Origin: Desulfobacteraceae bacterium
Lineage (GTDB): Bacteria > Desulfobacterota > Desulfobacteria > Desulfobacterales > SKZT01
Length of the DNA stretch: 64,000 bases
Assembly (NCBI GenBank): GCA_011389745.1
Contig: JAABTQ010000001.1
Span: 80,497 to 144,496 of the forward strand
Direction of reading: 5' to 3'
The stretch's first letter is position 1. Every line of letters begins with the position of its first letter. The position numbers were made by a program, and so were the translations under genes. Shown piece by piece: positions 25,693-35,693 of the stretch. The notes beneath the pieces were generated by a model. It was not told the origin of the DNA and ran no database searches. It saw only the letters and a list, made by a program, of their open reading frames with translations.

Positions 25693-26613
25693 CTACTTCA
25701 CCGGGTTAATTCGGGTATCAGCCGCCTTAAAATCCGGGAGACTGGTGATAAAAATAGCGGTAAGTACCAGAAAACCTCCACTAGTCTGCACAAGAGTCAG
25801 TGTTTCTTCTAAAAAAAACCATGCGCCGAATATGGTGACTAATGGAATACCGTTAATAAATACAGCGGCCCGCGCAGCGGGAATTTTTGTCAATGCATGA
25901 TTGTAGAATAAATAGGCTGCAATGGTAGCAAAAATAGTCAGGTAAACCAGAGCCGCCATGGAACGTCCTGAGATCAGCGACCATTGAACTTCGGGAAGTT
26001 CCCAGACAAAAGGCACCGTAAAAAATATTGTGCCGTAAAGTGTCTGCATGGTTGTAATCTCGAAGGAAGAATACTTTTTGCCAAGGTGACGTGCACAGAT
26101 GATATAAATCGCAGCGGAAAATACGGCCCCGAAAATTAGTAGATCCCCGATCAGAGCACCCTGAAAATCCCAACTGAAATCCCGGGATCCGGTAATCAAA
26201 AGCCATATCCCGAAAAGTGAAATAACAATTCCAAAGAAACCAGCTTTCTTTGCACGTTCCTTTAACACAAAACTTGCCAGAAAAAGCACCACAAGGGGTA
26301 TCGTAGCAATAATCAAAGAGGCTTTGGGAGCGGATGTATACTGTAGTCCTTTGGTTTCAAATAAGAAATAAAGCACCGGTTCAAAAAAAGCCGTCAGCAG
26401 AACAAGCCGGTGACCTTCAGGGGAAAATCTCGGAAAGCCTCTTTTTAAAATCAACAACCCAAAAAAAACGGAGCTTAAAAGAAACCGGATAAAAATCAAT
26501 GTAAAAACGGGAATAGTTTCCAGGGCCATTTTGGTCGCTACAAAAGAAAATCCCCAAAAAATTACGGCAAGAATTAATCCGGCGTAAACGATTATATTAC
26601 CCGTTTCTTTCAA
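25693..26613 (-). CDS. EamA/DMT superfamily transporter
   Basis: 306 residues with ten hydrophobic helices in two EamA repeats; the first reads VIFWGFSFVATKMALETIPV and the second begins near residue 155. The inner-membrane family exports amino acids, nucleotide-sugar or drug-like molecules; no substrate can be assigned. The start is a TTG with AAGG about 12 bases upstream, so the exact start is uncertain. A second EamA gene (54916-55791) is present in the window but is not closely related by eye. Confidence 0.88.
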   Translation of the reverse strand: MKETGNIIVYAGLILAVIFWGFSFVATKMALETIPVFTLIFIRFLLSSVFFGLLILKRGFPRFSPEGHRLVLLTAFFEPVLYFLFETKGLQYTSAPKASLIIATIPLVVLFLASFVLKERAKKAGFFGIVISLFGIWLLITGSRDFSWDFQGALIGDLLIFGAVFSAAIYIICARHLGKKYSSFEITTMQTLYGTIFFTVPFVWELPEVQWSLISGRSMAALVYLTIFATIAAYLFYNHALTKIPAARAAVFINGIPLVTIFGAWFFLEETLTLVQTSGGFLVLTAIFITSLPDFKAADTRINPVK

Positions 26614-26625
26614 AACAAAAACCTT

Positions 26626-26659
26626 GGGGGGAAAACCCGGTTAAAAAGGCAATCCCCCC
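26626..26659 (-). terminator. Possible terminator after the zinc-ribbon gene
   Basis: Six G (26626-26631) pair with six C (26654-26659). T-rich sequence follows on both strands. It lies between the zinc-ribbon gene stop and the EamA start, so it could end the former. Confidence 0.4.
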
Positions 26660-26716
26660 TTTTTTATATGTCTATAAATGGACTTGCTTGTATGTCGTCA
26701 TGTTAATAGAGCAGTT

Positions 26717-27394
26717 CTAAACTCCTGCAACCTCTTTACCGCAATGTTTACAAAGGTTAGCCCTGCTTTTGATGATTTCCGCGCAAAAAGGACATTCACG
26801 GGTAAAGAATCGCTCGTGAATTTTTGCGATAGCCTGGTTGCATTTTTCCTGAAGTATTTCGTTTCCAAACCGATAATTACGAATTGGATCGATCGCCTCA
26901 ATTTCTCCATAATCACCGATGATTTCCGCAGCTTTAACCCGCACCCGGGGCGGTTCGGACGCATCCAGTAAAATTCGAACCACTGCCACCCAGTCTTGCT
27001 CCGTGATGCAGGTTGCCAGAATGTTAAAGCCCTTCTTGGTGTTCTCTTTCAGAGTTTCCTGCTGAGCCAGAACTTCATCATCAATAATTTGTCCCGTAGC
27101 TCCCACGGGGCTGAATACCGGCATGCATTCATATTGCTCCGTGCCGGGATAGCAAAGGCATCGATAAGATGCTCTGTGGGAATAGTTTTCTTCCAGATGC
27201 TGCCACCCCTGAACATACATCGGACATTCATCATTAAAGCACAGGTACAGATAAGGAGTGCCCCAACCCAATCCGTCACTGAAATTCATCGGCGGCACCT
27301 CCCACAAGCTCATAGGCACACCGCAGTGAGGACAATTAGGTTTATCCTGGGTCATAATTTTTTCCAGAACCTGCTCTTTGGTCTCAAATGTCAT
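26717..27394 (-). CDS. Double zinc-ribbon protein with a HEAT-like middle
   Basis: 225 residues from the ATG at 27394, which has CAGGAGG six to seven bases upstream; the longer frame to 27448 is not needed. An N-terminal CPHCG ... CFNDECPMY pair suggests one zinc site. The middle (about residues 125-195) is helical and contains a HEAT-like turn (PPRVRVKAAEIIGDYGE). The C-terminus is a second ribbon, CPFCAEIIKSRANLCKHCG, like the UPF0547 type. There are additional cysteines around residues 70-85. It is probably a cytoplasmic protein- or RNA-contacting factor. I know no assigned function. It is monocistronic. Confidence 0.65.
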   Translation of the reverse strand: MTFETKEQVLEKIMTQDKPNCPHCGVPMSLWEVPPMNFSDGLGWGTPYLYLCFNDECPMYVQGWQHLEENYSHRASYRCLCYPGTEQYECMPVFSPVGATGQIIDDEVLAQQETLKENTKKGFNILATCITEQDWVAVVRILLDASEPPRVRVKAAEIIGDYGEIEAIDPIRNYRFGNEILQEKCNQAIAKIHERFFTRECPFCAEIIKSRANLCKHCGKEVAGV

Positions 27395-27661
27395 TAAACT
27401 ACCTCCTGAATGTAATTCCTGATCCGACTCTCCCACTATTAATTTCATGGGAAACCCAAAAAAGGAACATGTTATTATTTCTATTGTTCCTTATGGCATA
27501 AACTTCTTTACCTTTTCACAGACCAAACGAAATTTAAGTTGGGATTCGCTATTGTCAATAAATAAGGGTAATAAAAACAGCCTTTTTGCCTTGACCTGTC
27601 CTGAGTAATTCAGATAAACGATACTTTTAAAATAATGCTTTAGCGGAGACTGAACTATATA

Positions 27662-28393
27662 TTGAGTTGTCCGGCAAACAGTGAAAAAGAAGATGGAGTC
27701 AAGTGGCCCCTTCTTATCTCAGGCACACTTATCAGTCGCTACAAGCGGTTTCTTGCCGATGTGCGGCTTGAAAGCGGAGAAATCATTACCGCCCACTGCC
27801 CGAACTCCGGCGCCATGACCGGATGCTCTCAACCCGGGCGTAAGGTATTCATATCCTTTCATGATGACCCTCGAAGAAAGCTGAAGTATACCTGGCAACT
27901 TATTGATATGCCTACCTCACTTGTGGGGGTGAATACGATGATACCAAACCGTCTTGTGGCTCAATCGATCAAACAAGGCTTGATAGGTGACCTTCTTGGC
28001 TATAGTAATGTCTTTACCGAAATCAAAGTCGGGAAAAACTCCAGAATCGACCTTCTTCTGGAAAATAGTGAAAAGGATCGCTGTTATGTGGAGGTAAAAA
28101 ACTGCACCCTTGTGGAAAACAGGCAGGCTCTTTTTCCAGACGCCGTCACTTCAAGAGGAAAAAAGCACCTTGTGGAGCTTCAAGGATTGGTCACCCAGGG
28201 ATACAGGTGCGTCATGTTTTACCTGATCCAAAGAATGGACGCTCAAGGTTTTTCTACTGCCGATGAAATTGATCCGGGGTACGGCAGAGAACTTCGAAAG
28301 GCAGTGAACAACGGTGTCGAAATATTGGCCTATGATGTCCGGATTGATTATGAACAGATAAAAATTCACCGACAAGTGCCATGTAATCTTTAA
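27662..28393 (+). CDS. sfsA: SfsA family nuclease (sugar fermentation stimulation protein)
   Basis: 243 residues. GTLISRYKRFLADVRLESGE, HCPNSGAMTGC, RIDLLL and YVEVKNCTLVE (the PD-(D/E)XK core) and DAVTSRGKKHLVEL are all SfsA landmarks. Biochemically, family members act as DNA/RNA nucleases; the sugar-fermentation name is historical. The start is a TTG with a distant GGAG, but the N-terminal ten residues are weakly supported. No partner genes are nearby. Confidence 0.9.
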   Translation: MSCPANSEKEDGVKWPLLISGTLISRYKRFLADVRLESGEIITAHCPNSGAMTGCSQPGRKVFISFHDDPRRKLKYTWQLIDMPTSLVGVNTMIPNRLVAQSIKQGLIGDLLGYSNVFTEIKVGKNSRIDLLLENSEKDRCYVEVKNCTLVENRQALFPDAVTSRGKKHLVELQGLVTQGYRCVMFYLIQRMDAQGFSTADEIDPGYGRELRKAVNNGVEILAYDVRIDYEQIKIHRQVPCNL

Positions 28394-28475
28394 AGCAGTT
28401 TTTTATAATGAGGGACCGGAAAGAACTGCTCTTGCTTTACAGAAAGGCGTAGGGAAGCATTTGCGCTACCTTAAT

Positions 28476-28581
28476 TAGTGCTTAAATGAAAACTCCCCTC
28501 CCACTGGGCTGGGGCTGGGGGAGGGAAAGATAAAATAAGGTGCCAAATCACCAACTGCAGCATTGGCCTCCTCAGAATGAC
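28476..28581. repeat. Intergenic block of two dispersed repeats
   Basis: TAGTGCTTAAATGAAAACTC (from 28476) repeats the left end and core of the 14584-14675 element but lacks its right inverted end. GGCCTCCTCAGAATGAC at 28565-28581 is a copy of the repeat also seen near 18230, 21308 and 38504. No gene is seen between 28394 and 28606. Confidence 0.6.
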
Positions 28582-28606
28582 ACCTCAAGGCGACAAATAA
28601 AAACGC

Positions 28607-29479
28607 CTACAAAAATACCCTGGCGCAAAATTCTCCAAAAGTGCCTAAATCCTCACAGACATGAATTCCGCAGTTTTTCATAGTGTCTATTTTGCCCTGA
28701 GCGGTACCTCCTTTTCCGGATATGATGGCACCGGCATGCCCCATACGTCTTCCGGGAGGAGCGGTGAGACCTGCAATGAAACCAACAACCGGCTTTTTGA
28801 CGTGTGTTGTGATATATTCGGCAGCCTCTTCTTCGGCATTACCACCAATTTCACCCACCATCACTATGCCCCTGGTATCGGGATCATTCTGGAAAGCCTC
28901 CAGACAGTCTATAAAATTGGTTCCATTGACCGGATCGCCTCCAATGCCCAGGCATGTGGTTTGACCAATTCCCTGAAGGGTCAATTGGTGAACAACCTCA
29001 TAAGTCAGGGTGCCGCTTCTGGATATGACCCCGATGGGGCCACCCGGTTTGTGAATTTTGCCGGGCATAATGCCTATTTTACACTCTCCGGGGGTAATAA
29101 TCCCCGGACAATTAGGTCCAATGAGCCTCGACAGTTTATTCCGTAAAAAGTTTTTGACTTTCATCATGTCGAGGACTGGAATTCCCTCGGTAATCGCAAC
29201 AATGACTTCCACTCCGGCATCCGCGGCTTCCATGATGGCATCTGCGGCAAAGGGGGGAGGTACAAAAATCATACTTGCGTTGGCACCGGTGTTTGTGACG
29301 GCCTCTTTTACCGTGTTAAATACCGGAATTTGGTCCATTTTCAGACCTGATTTTCCGGGGGTGACACCTGCAACGATTTTGGTCCCGTAAGCTTCGCACT
29401 GTCGGGTATGAAACTGCCCCTCACGACCGGTGATTCCCTGCACCAATAATTTTGTTTGTTTATTGACAAAAATGCTCAA
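28607..29479 (-). CDS. sucD: Succinate--CoA ligase, alpha subunit
   Basis: About 290 residues. It has a CoA-binding Rossmann domain ([14 protein letters not shown]), [16 protein letters not shown], and the phospho-histidine loop [17 protein letters not shown]. With SucC it interconverts succinyl-CoA and succinate with substrate-level phosphorylation. I choose the TTG at 29479 because GAGG lies eight bases before it; the frame's upstream TTG at 29512 has no ribosome site. It is the last gene of the methylmalonyl-CoA operon, 40 bp after sucC. Confidence 0.95.
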   Translation of the reverse strand: MSIFVNKQTKLLVQGITGREGQFHTRQCEAYGTKIVAGVTPGKSGLKMDQIPVFNTVKEAVTNTGANASMIFVPPPFAADAIMEAADAGVEVIVAITEGIPVLDMMKVKNFLRNKLSRLIGPNCPGIITPGECKIGIMPGKIHKPGGPIGVISRSGTLTYEVVHQLTLQGIGQTTCLGIGGDPVNGTNFIDCLEAFQNDPDTRGIVMVGEIGGNAEEEAAEYITTHVKKPVVGFIAGLTAPPGRRMGHAGAIISGKGGTAQGKIDTMKNCGIHVCEDLGTFGEFCARVFL

Positions 29480-29519
29480 TTTACTTTCCTCGCCTTCTAT
29501 AATTCGATGCAAAAAATAG

Positions 29520-30680
29520 TTATTTGACCAACGCGGCTACTTTTTGGGCTGCATCCTTTAGATCCACAGCAGTAATCAGGTTTAAACCGGACTCCGTAAG
29601 AATTTTCCTGCCTTCTTCGACATTGGTGCCTTCCATACGAACCACCACAGGCACTGCAATACCGGTTTTTTTTGCTGCTTTTACGACTCCGTCCGCCAAC
29701 ACATCACACCGAAGAATCCCGCCGAAAATGTTGATCAGTATCCCTTTGACATTCTTATCGCTCAGAATAATCCTGAAACCATTTTCCACCATTTCGGCAC
29801 TGGCTCCGCCACCGACATCCAGAAAGTTTGCAGGCTCAGCTCCGGCCTGCTTGATGATATCCATGGTGGCCATGGCAAGACCTGCACCATTGACCATGTT
29901 GCCCACATTGCCATCCAGGTTGATATAATTGAGATTATATTTGGAAGCTTCAACCTCCAGCGGGTTTTCTTCATCAAGATCACGATACTCCATGATATCT
30001 TTGTGGCGAAACAGAGCGTTGTCATCAAAATTGACCTTGGCATCCAGAGCAATGATGGTTTCTTCCCTGGTAATGACCAATGGGTTGATTTCCATTAACG
30101 AGCAGTCATAATGGACAAAGAGTTTATATAAGCTCGAAAGCATCTTATTGAACTGTTTGAGCACTGCGGGGGAAAGGTTGAGGCTATAGCCCACAGCCCG
30201 ACAATGGTAGCTTTGAATTCCTAGCAGGGGATCGATAAAGACCTTGATAATTTTTTCCGGGTGATCTTCCGCCACCTGCTCAATATCCATTCCTCCGGCC
30301 TCACTGGCCATGATAACAATCATGGCGGTAGCGCGATCGGGTATGATGCTCAGATACAATTCCTTTTCGATATCCAACCCTTGCTCGATAAGAAGTTTTT
30401 GAACCTCTCTGCCTTCGGGACCGGTCTGATGAGTGACCAGATTCATTCCAATCATTTCCCCGGCTAAAGTCCTGACCTCATCCACGGAATGGGCAAGTTT
30501 GACTCCACCGCCTTTTCCGCGGCCGCCGGCGTGAATTTGGGCCTTGACCACCACCGGAAACTTTCCAAGTCCCTCAGCAATTCTAACCGCCTCATCAGAG
30601 CTGAAAGCAACCTCTCCTGCCGGAGTCGGAATGCCGAAATTTTGGAACAATTGTTTTGCCTGATATTCATGGATTTTCAT
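29520..30680 (-). CDS. sucC: Succinate--CoA ligase, beta subunit
   Basis: 386 residues, the standard length. An N-terminal ATP-grasp domain ([38 protein letters not shown]) is followed by SLMEINPLV and the C-terminal CoA-ligase domain ([22 protein letters not shown]). It forms the nucleotide-binding subunit and pairs with SucD. It is 22 bp after the biotin-carrying carboxyltransferase gene. In this operon it makes or consumes succinate at the end of the methylmalonyl-CoA route. Confidence 0.96.
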   Translation of the reverse strand: MKIHEYQAKQLFQNFGIPTPAGEVAFSSDEAVRIAEGLGKFPVVVKAQIHAGGRGKGGGVKLAHSVDEVRTLAGEMIGMNLVTHQTGPEGREVQKLLIEQGLDIEKELYLSIIPDRATAMIVIMASEAGGMDIEQVAEDHPEKIIKVFIDPLLGIQSYHCRAVGYSLNLSPAVLKQFNKMLSSLYKLFVHYDCSLMEINPLVITREETIIALDAKVNFDDNALFRHKDIMEYRDLDEENPLEVEASKYNLNYINLDGNVGNMVNGAGLAMATMDIIKQAGAEPANFLDVGGGASAEMVENGFRIILSDKNVKGILINIFGGILRCDVLADGVVKAAKKTGIAVPVVVRMEGTNVEEGRKILTESGLNLITAVDLKDAAQKVAALVK

Positions 30681-30702
30681 GATGGGTATCCTTGATTTTT
30701 AT

Positions 30703-32787
30703 TTATCCGATGATGCAAAGAATATCGTTTTTGGCCACAGAATCACCGGATTTATAATTAATGGCCTTGAGTGTGCCGCTTGCCGGTGACGGCAAGGCAT
30801 TCTCCATTTTCATGGCCTCGAGGATAACAACAGTCTCTCCCTGATTAACCGCATCGCCGACTTTTTTCTCAAAACTGATAATCATGCCGGGCATGGGAGC
30901 TTTCAACGGTGTTCCCTCGGCGGTTGAAGTCACCGGTGCAGCAGGTGCAGCTGCAACTGCTGCAGCAGGCTTTGGTGATGTAGGCGATCCAGATGTCGCA
31001 GGTGCTGCAGATTTTGGCGGTGGCGGTACGACCGTTGCAGCAGGTTTTGCCTTTGCCGATGGTTTTGGTGTCTGAACAGGTTGCATCATTTGAACCGATT
31101 GAGCCGGCATCTGCCCCAATTGCTGTATATAACTTATGATCGGAGACTCGCCCAATTCATCGACACCGACTTCGAAATATTCATCATCAACAAACACATT
31201 GAATGTTCTTACGTTTTCACTTTTTTCCGGTACCTCTTTTTCTTTCTTTTCCTCCAGCAAGCCTGCCTTGGCCTTTTTGATCAGGTCCTGTTCCTTTTTC
31301 ACCTGTGTAAGGGTCCTGGGCATCACCTCAGGGGGAACATCCTCGTGCCCGTATTTCCACTTGAGAAACCGTTTACCGGTAACAGGATACAGTGCATAGG
31401 TAATGACATCGTCGATATCTTTTGCCAAGCCTCCGATTTCTTCCTTTGCCTTTTCCAATTCAGGATCGAGGACTTCCGCCGGACGGCAGGTAATTGGCTC
31501 TTCACCTCGCTTATAGCCTTTCAAAGCTTTTTTCTGCACTTCGGAATCAATCGGTACCGCAGTCTTTCCATATAAGCCGTAGCATAAATCCCTGACCTGA
31601 GCGGTAATCATCTTGTACCGTTCTTTTTCATCATCAAAAAGCACATTATTAACTGTCTGGATACCCACGATCTGGCTGGTGGGTGTCACCAGAGGAATCT
31701 GTCCCAGCTCTTTTCTTACCCTGGGGAGTTCTCGATAAACATCACCGATTTTTTCCAGAGCATCCATTTCCCGCAGCTGGTTGACCAAGTTGGAAAGCAT
31801 GCCCCCCGGAGTCTGGTGTAAAAGCACGTTAATATCGATAGTGGACATCTTGGAGTCATCCAAAAGATGTGCATACTTCGGCATCACCTCTCTTTCCAGG
31901 ATCTCGTTGATTTGCCCTAAAAGAGTAATATCAAATCCGGTGTCACGGTTTGTTCCCAGAAGGGTCATCACCAGAGGCTCTATGGCAGCATGGGAAGTCC
32001 GGTACGCATAAGGCGACATACAAGTGTCTATGATGTCCACACCGGCTTCGATAGCCTTTAAATGGGTCATGGGAGACATGCCGGACGTAAAATGGCTGTG
32101 AAGATGAATAGGGGCTTTACAGGTTTCTTTGAGCGCTTTGACTATCTGATAGGCATCATAGGGTGCACAAAGGCCGGCCATGTCCTTGATGCATATGGTG
32201 TCTGCGCCCATTTCTTCCAGGGCCTTGGCCTTATTGACATAATAGTCGATATTGTAGACTTCTCCTCCCATTCGCGGTTCAGTCATCGTATAGCAGATGC
32301 ATCCCTGAAAATGCTTGCCGTTGGCCTTGATTCGTTCCACGACAGTCTCGAAATTCCGGTAGTCGTTCAAGGCGTCAAAAGTCCTGAAAATGTCCATTCC
32401 ATTTTCACAAGACCGATCTACAAAGGATTTGGCCAGATCATCGGCGTAGTTTCTGTAGCCCACAAGGTTTTGAGCCCTGAGCAGCATGGAAAAAGGGGTT
32501 TTTTTAAAGTATCGTTTCAGGGTTCGGATTCTTTCCCAGGGATCTTCATTCAAAAACCGGTGCATGGTATCGAATGTGGCACCACCCCAGGTTTCCACGG
32601 CCCAGAATCCGACTTCATCCATTAGCTCAGCAACCGGGATCATGTCTTCAGTGCGGCCTCGTGTGGCAAACAGAGACTGATGACCATCCCGAAGAGACAG
32701 GTCTTCAACTTTCACCGGGTTTTCCGCCTTGGGCCGGTCCTTGCCATAGTTCATTTCCGTCATTTTGACTTGGGTGTGATCACTCAT
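30703..32787 (-). CDS. Biotin-carrying pyruvate/oxaloacetate carboxyltransferase subunit
   Basis: 694 residues. The HMGL-like carboxyltransferase domain (LSLRDGHQSLFATRGRTEDM, metal motif HLHSHFTSGM) fills the first 290 residues. The conserved PYC/OadA domain follows (about 300-465), then a low-complexity Pro/Ala linker (about 570-625) and a biotinyl domain with EAMKMEN near residue 660. Relatives are OadA, PycB and the 5S transcarboxylase subunit. Next to a 12S-like carboxyltransferase, it most likely moves CO2 between oxaloacetate/pyruvate and propionyl-CoA/methylmalonyl-CoA without free CO2. There is no membrane Na+-pump subunit in the window, which favours transcarboxylase over decarboxylase. 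Confidence 0.88.
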   Translation of the reverse strand: MSDHTQVKMTEMNYGKDRPKAENPVKVEDLSLRDGHQSLFATRGRTEDMIPVAELMDEVGFWAVETWGGATFDTMHRFLNEDPWERIRTLKRYFKKTPFSMLLRAQNLVGYRNYADDLAKSFVDRSCENGMDIFRTFDALNDYRNFETVVERIKANGKHFQGCICYTMTEPRMGGEVYNIDYYVNKAKALEEMGADTICIKDMAGLCAPYDAYQIVKALKETCKAPIHLHSHFTSGMSPMTHLKAIEAGVDIIDTCMSPYAYRTSHAAIEPLVMTLLGTNRDTGFDITLLGQINEILEREVMPKYAHLLDDSKMSTIDINVLLHQTPGGMLSNLVNQLREMDALEKIGDVYRELPRVRKELGQIPLVTPTSQIVGIQTVNNVLFDDEKERYKMITAQVRDLCYGLYGKTAVPIDSEVQKKALKGYKRGEEPITCRPAEVLDPELEKAKEEIGGLAKDIDDVITYALYPVTGKRFLKWKYGHEDVPPEVMPRTLTQVKKEQDLIKKAKAGLLEEKKEKEVPEKSENVRTFNVFVDDEYFEVGVDELGESPIISYIQQLGQMPAQSVQMMQPVQTPKPSAKAKPAATVVPPPPKSAAPATSGSPTSPKPAAAVAAAPAAPVTSTAEGTPLKAPMPGMIISFEKKVGDAVNQGETVVILEAMKMENALPSPASGTLKAINYKSGDSVAKNDILCIIG

Positions 32788-32828
32788 GTTCAGGTTCTCC
32801 TCTTATATTTAATTTTTCTAAAATCATA

Positions 32829-33056
32829 TTATCGGTGAAATGCTTTCATTTGCATCATGGTGCGCATCTGCATCTGATCATACCGCCCGCTTATGGCCCA
32901 CTGCCCTGCAGCCACGGAGGCGGCAGGAGCATTCAATGGGGTGGGAAACCCGGGCAGAGCAAAATTTTGCATGCAGATGAACTTCATCTCATCTTCTTCT
33001 TTAAGATAATTCAACACCGCAGAAACAGCGGCAACCATTTTTTTGTTTTCTTCCAT
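32829..33056 (-). CDS. Small (75-residue) protein of the carboxylase cluster
   Basis: Starts MEENKKMVAAVSAVLNYLKEEDE, then a Pro/Ala-rich stretch (LPGFPTPLNAPAASVAAG) and a Met/Gln-rich end (MQMRTMMQMKAF). The ATG at 33056 follows GGTGAT; a frame extending upstream to 33188 overlaps the carboxyltransferase gene and is rejected. The first helix resembles the VAAI/AAI-type helix of small gamma/delta/epsilon subunits of biotin carboxylase complexes. It has no membrane segment. Its position between the 12S-like and 5S-like subunits suggests an assembly or linker subunit; this is inference. Confidence 0.6.
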   Translation of the reverse strand: MEENKKMVAAVSAVLNYLKEEDEMKFICMQNFALPGFPTPLNAPAASVAAGQWAISGRYDQMQMRTMMQMKAFHR

Positions 33057-33093
33057 AGGATCACCCATTGGAGTTTTTTTGCTGGTTTCAGAT

Positions 33094-34647
33094 TTATGCG
33101 GGTATATTTCCGTGCTTTTTAGGCGGTCGGATCTCGCGTTTGGTACACATGATTTCAAGAGCCTCAATGAGTCTCGGCCTTGTTTCATGCGGCACGATCA
33201 CCGCATCAATATATCCTCTGGCAGCCGCACAGTAGGGGTTGGAAAAAAGGTCCTTATATTCCTGGATTTTTTCTTTCCTTTTGGCAGCCTTGTCTTCGGC
33301 CTCCTGGATTTCTTTGCGATGGATAACATTGGCCGCACCTTCGGCACCCATAACTGCAATTTCAGCCATAGGCCAGGCAAAGGCCATGTCTGCACCCAAA
33401 TCCCGGGAACACATGGCGAGATATGACCCGCCATAGTCTTTGCGAGTCACCAGCAACAATTTCGGTACGGTTGCTTCTGAATAGCACCAGAGCAACTTGG
33501 CTCCATGCCGTATAATTCCGCCCCACTCCTGGTTGCTTCCGGGAAGGTACCCTGGAACATCTGCAATGGTCAGCAATGGAATATTGAAGGCATCACAGAA
33601 TCGAATAAAGCGGGTGGCTTTATCGGATGCATCAATATCAAGGCATCCGGCCAGGCTTGCAGGTTGGTTGGCGATAATACCGATAGTTCTTCCGTTTAAG
33701 CGGGCAAAACAAACGATAATATTAGTAGCAAAATATTGATGTGGTTCAAAGAACTCTCCATTATCCACAATTGAGCGAATCACATTTTTCATATCGTAAA
33801 ACTGGTTTGGATTATCGGGGATTATGGAATCCAGTTCAGGATCCTGCCGCCTGGGGTCGTCTCCGGTGTCGATTACCGGAGAGTCCTCCATGTTATTGGA
33901 GGGCAGATAAGACAGCAGCTTTTTAATCTGATCAATGGCATCCTGATCACTTTCACAGGCAAAATGAGCCACACCACTTTTTTCATTGTGAGTCATGGCC
34001 CCACCCAACTCTTCAAAAGTAATTTCCTCTCCTGTCACCGATTTGATGACCTGGGGCCCGGTAATAAACATGAAACTGGTTTTTTTCACCATGAAAATAA
34101 AATCAGTCATGGCCGGTGAATAGACCGCTCCGCCGGCGGTTGTGCCCATGATGGCGGATATTTGAGGAATAACGCCTGATGAAATGGAATTGCGGTAAAA
34201 AATTTGTCCGTACCCGGACAGGGCATCCACACCTTCCTGAATACGGGCTCCGCCCGAGTCGTTAATTCCCACAAAAGGTGCTCCGGCCTTTAACGCAAGA
34301 TCCATGACTTTACAAATCTTTTTGGCATGCATCTCACCCAGACTTCCGGCTCTGGAAGTAAAATCCTGCGCGAATGCAAAAACCGGACGGCCATTTATAA
34401 GTCCATGGCCGGTAATCACACCATCTGACGGTATCTCCACTTTTTCCATACCGAAGTTGACGCACCGATGGTTAACAAACATGTCCAATTCCCGGAAAGT
34501 ACCGGGATCGAAGAGCAGATCCAGACGTTCTCGCGCCGTGAGTTTTCCATCGCCATGTTGCTTTGCTACGGCTTTCTCACCGCCCATTTGCCGAACCTTC
34601 TCCTCCCGGTTCTTCAGATCCTTGATTTTATCCTGAACAATTCCCAT
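33094..34647 (-). CDS. Methylmalonyl-CoA/propionyl-CoA carboxyltransferase subunit
   Basis: 517 residues of the acyl-CoA carboxylase beta type: KLTARERLDLLFDPGTF near residue 35, GLINGRPVFAFAQDFTSRAG, oxyanion-hole GGARIQEG and the C-terminal GGSYLAMCSRDLGADMAFAW. Family members include MmdA, PccB and the 12S transcarboxylase subunit, which carry out carboxyl transfer between biotin and acyl-CoA. The surrounding mutase, epimerase and sucCD make methylmalonyl-CoA/propionyl-CoA the natural substrate pair. The gene is 59 bp after meaB. Confidence 0.92.
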   Translation of the reverse strand: MGIVQDKIKDLKNREEKVRQMGGEKAVAKQHGDGKLTARERLDLLFDPGTFRELDMFVNHRCVNFGMEKVEIPSDGVITGHGLINGRPVFAFAQDFTSRAGSLGEMHAKKICKVMDLALKAGAPFVGINDSGGARIQEGVDALSGYGQIFYRNSISSGVIPQISAIMGTTAGGAVYSPAMTDFIFMVKKTSFMFITGPQVIKSVTGEEITFEELGGAMTHNEKSGVAHFACESDQDAIDQIKKLLSYLPSNNMEDSPVIDTGDDPRRQDPELDSIIPDNPNQFYDMKNVIRSIVDNGEFFEPHQYFATNIIVCFARLNGRTIGIIANQPASLAGCLDIDASDKATRFIRFCDAFNIPLLTIADVPGYLPGSNQEWGGIIRHGAKLLWCYSEATVPKLLLVTRKDYGGSYLAMCSRDLGADMAFAWPMAEIAVMGAEGAANVIHRKEIQEAEDKAAKRKEKIQEYKDLFSNPYCAAARGYIDAVIVPHETRPRLIEALEIMCTKREIRPPKKHGNIPA

Positions 34648-34706
34648 GAATACTTCCTTTCCTCTACTTTATATGAAATTAAAATTTTTTATGCCGGTTA
34701 CTAAAA

Positions 34707-35693
34707 TCATTGAGGTTTCTGTTCCAAACATGAAAGAAGTTCTTCTGCTGCAATGGTCGGTGTCATTGTTCCGTCTTCAACTTTTCTTGAAATTTTTCCA
34801 AGGCATTTTTTTACTTCCCGGTTTTTACGAAATCTCTCCTTAAGCCCTTCTTCCACAAGTGACCACATCCATGCCAGCGACTGCTGTTTTCTTTTGATAT
34901 CAAGTTCTCCCGCATCGGTGAGCTTTTTTCTATGGTCCAGGACAGTTTCCCAAATCTGCCGGATACCGGTCATTTCTTTGGCGCTACAGGTAAGAACGGG
35001 TGGAGACCACAACGATGAAACAGGCGTCAAAAGATGCAAGGCATATTCATAGGCGTTTCTTGCCTGTTCGGTTTTTTTCACATTATCGCCATCTGCTTTG
35101 TTGACAGCAATGGCATCGGCAATTTCGAGAACACCCTTTTTGATTCCCTGAAGTTCGTCCCCTGCCCCTGCGAGCATCAACACTAGAAAAAAGTCAACCA
35201 TTGAGGCCACCGTGATTTCAGATTGGCCGACACCGACAGTTTCGACAAAAATCACATCAAAACCGGCTGCCTCACACACGAGCATGGTTTCTCTCGTTTT
35301 AACGGCCACCCCTCCAAGGGCTCCCCCGGAGGGAGATGGCCGAATATAAGCATTGGGATGAACAGACAGCTTTTCCATGCGGGTTTTATCAGCCATGACA
35401 CTCCCGCCGCTTCGGGTGCTGCTGGGATCGACCGCCAGCACCGCTAACCGATGTCCTTTGTCTACAAGGTACAAACCAAAACTCTCAATAAAGGTGCTCT
35501 TGCCCACCCCCGGCACACCGGTGATCCCAAGGCGAACCGCCCGACCGGAAAGGGGTTGGAGTTTTTCCAGAATCCGGCGGCTCATTTCACGATGGGAGTC
35601 CAGAGAACTTTCTATCAGGGTAATCGTCTTGGCCAGAATTCTCCGATTTTCTTCAATCACGCCATCGATATATATTTTTGGATCTTCCAGCAT
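34707..35693 (-). CDS. meaB: Methylmalonyl-CoA mutase chaperone GTPase MeaB
   Basis: 328 residues of the G3E family. Walker A GVPGVGKSTFIESFG is near residue 60, the switch regions include VDPSSTRSGGSVMADKTRM, and NKADGDN supplies the guanine-specificity motif. MeaB gates cobalamin delivery to the mutase and protects it from inactivation. The start ATG overlaps the mutase stop at 35693, so the two are translationally coupled and should be made in step. Confidence 0.96.
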   Translation of the reverse strand: MLEDPKIYIDGVIEENRRILAKTITLIESSLDSHREMSRRILEKLQPLSGRAVRLGITGVPGVGKSTFIESFGLYLVDKGHRLAVLAVDPSSTRSGGSVMADKTRMEKLSVHPNAYIRPSPSGGALGGVAVKTRETMLVCEAAGFDVIFVETVGVGQSEITVASMVDFFLVLMLAGAGDELQGIKKGVLEIADAIAVNKADGDNVKKTEQARNAYEYALHLLTPVSSLWSPPVLTCSAKEMTGIRQIWETVLDHRKKLTDAGELDIKRKQQSLAWMWSLVEEGLKERFRKNREVKKCLGKISRKVEDGTMTPTIAAEELLSCLEQKPQ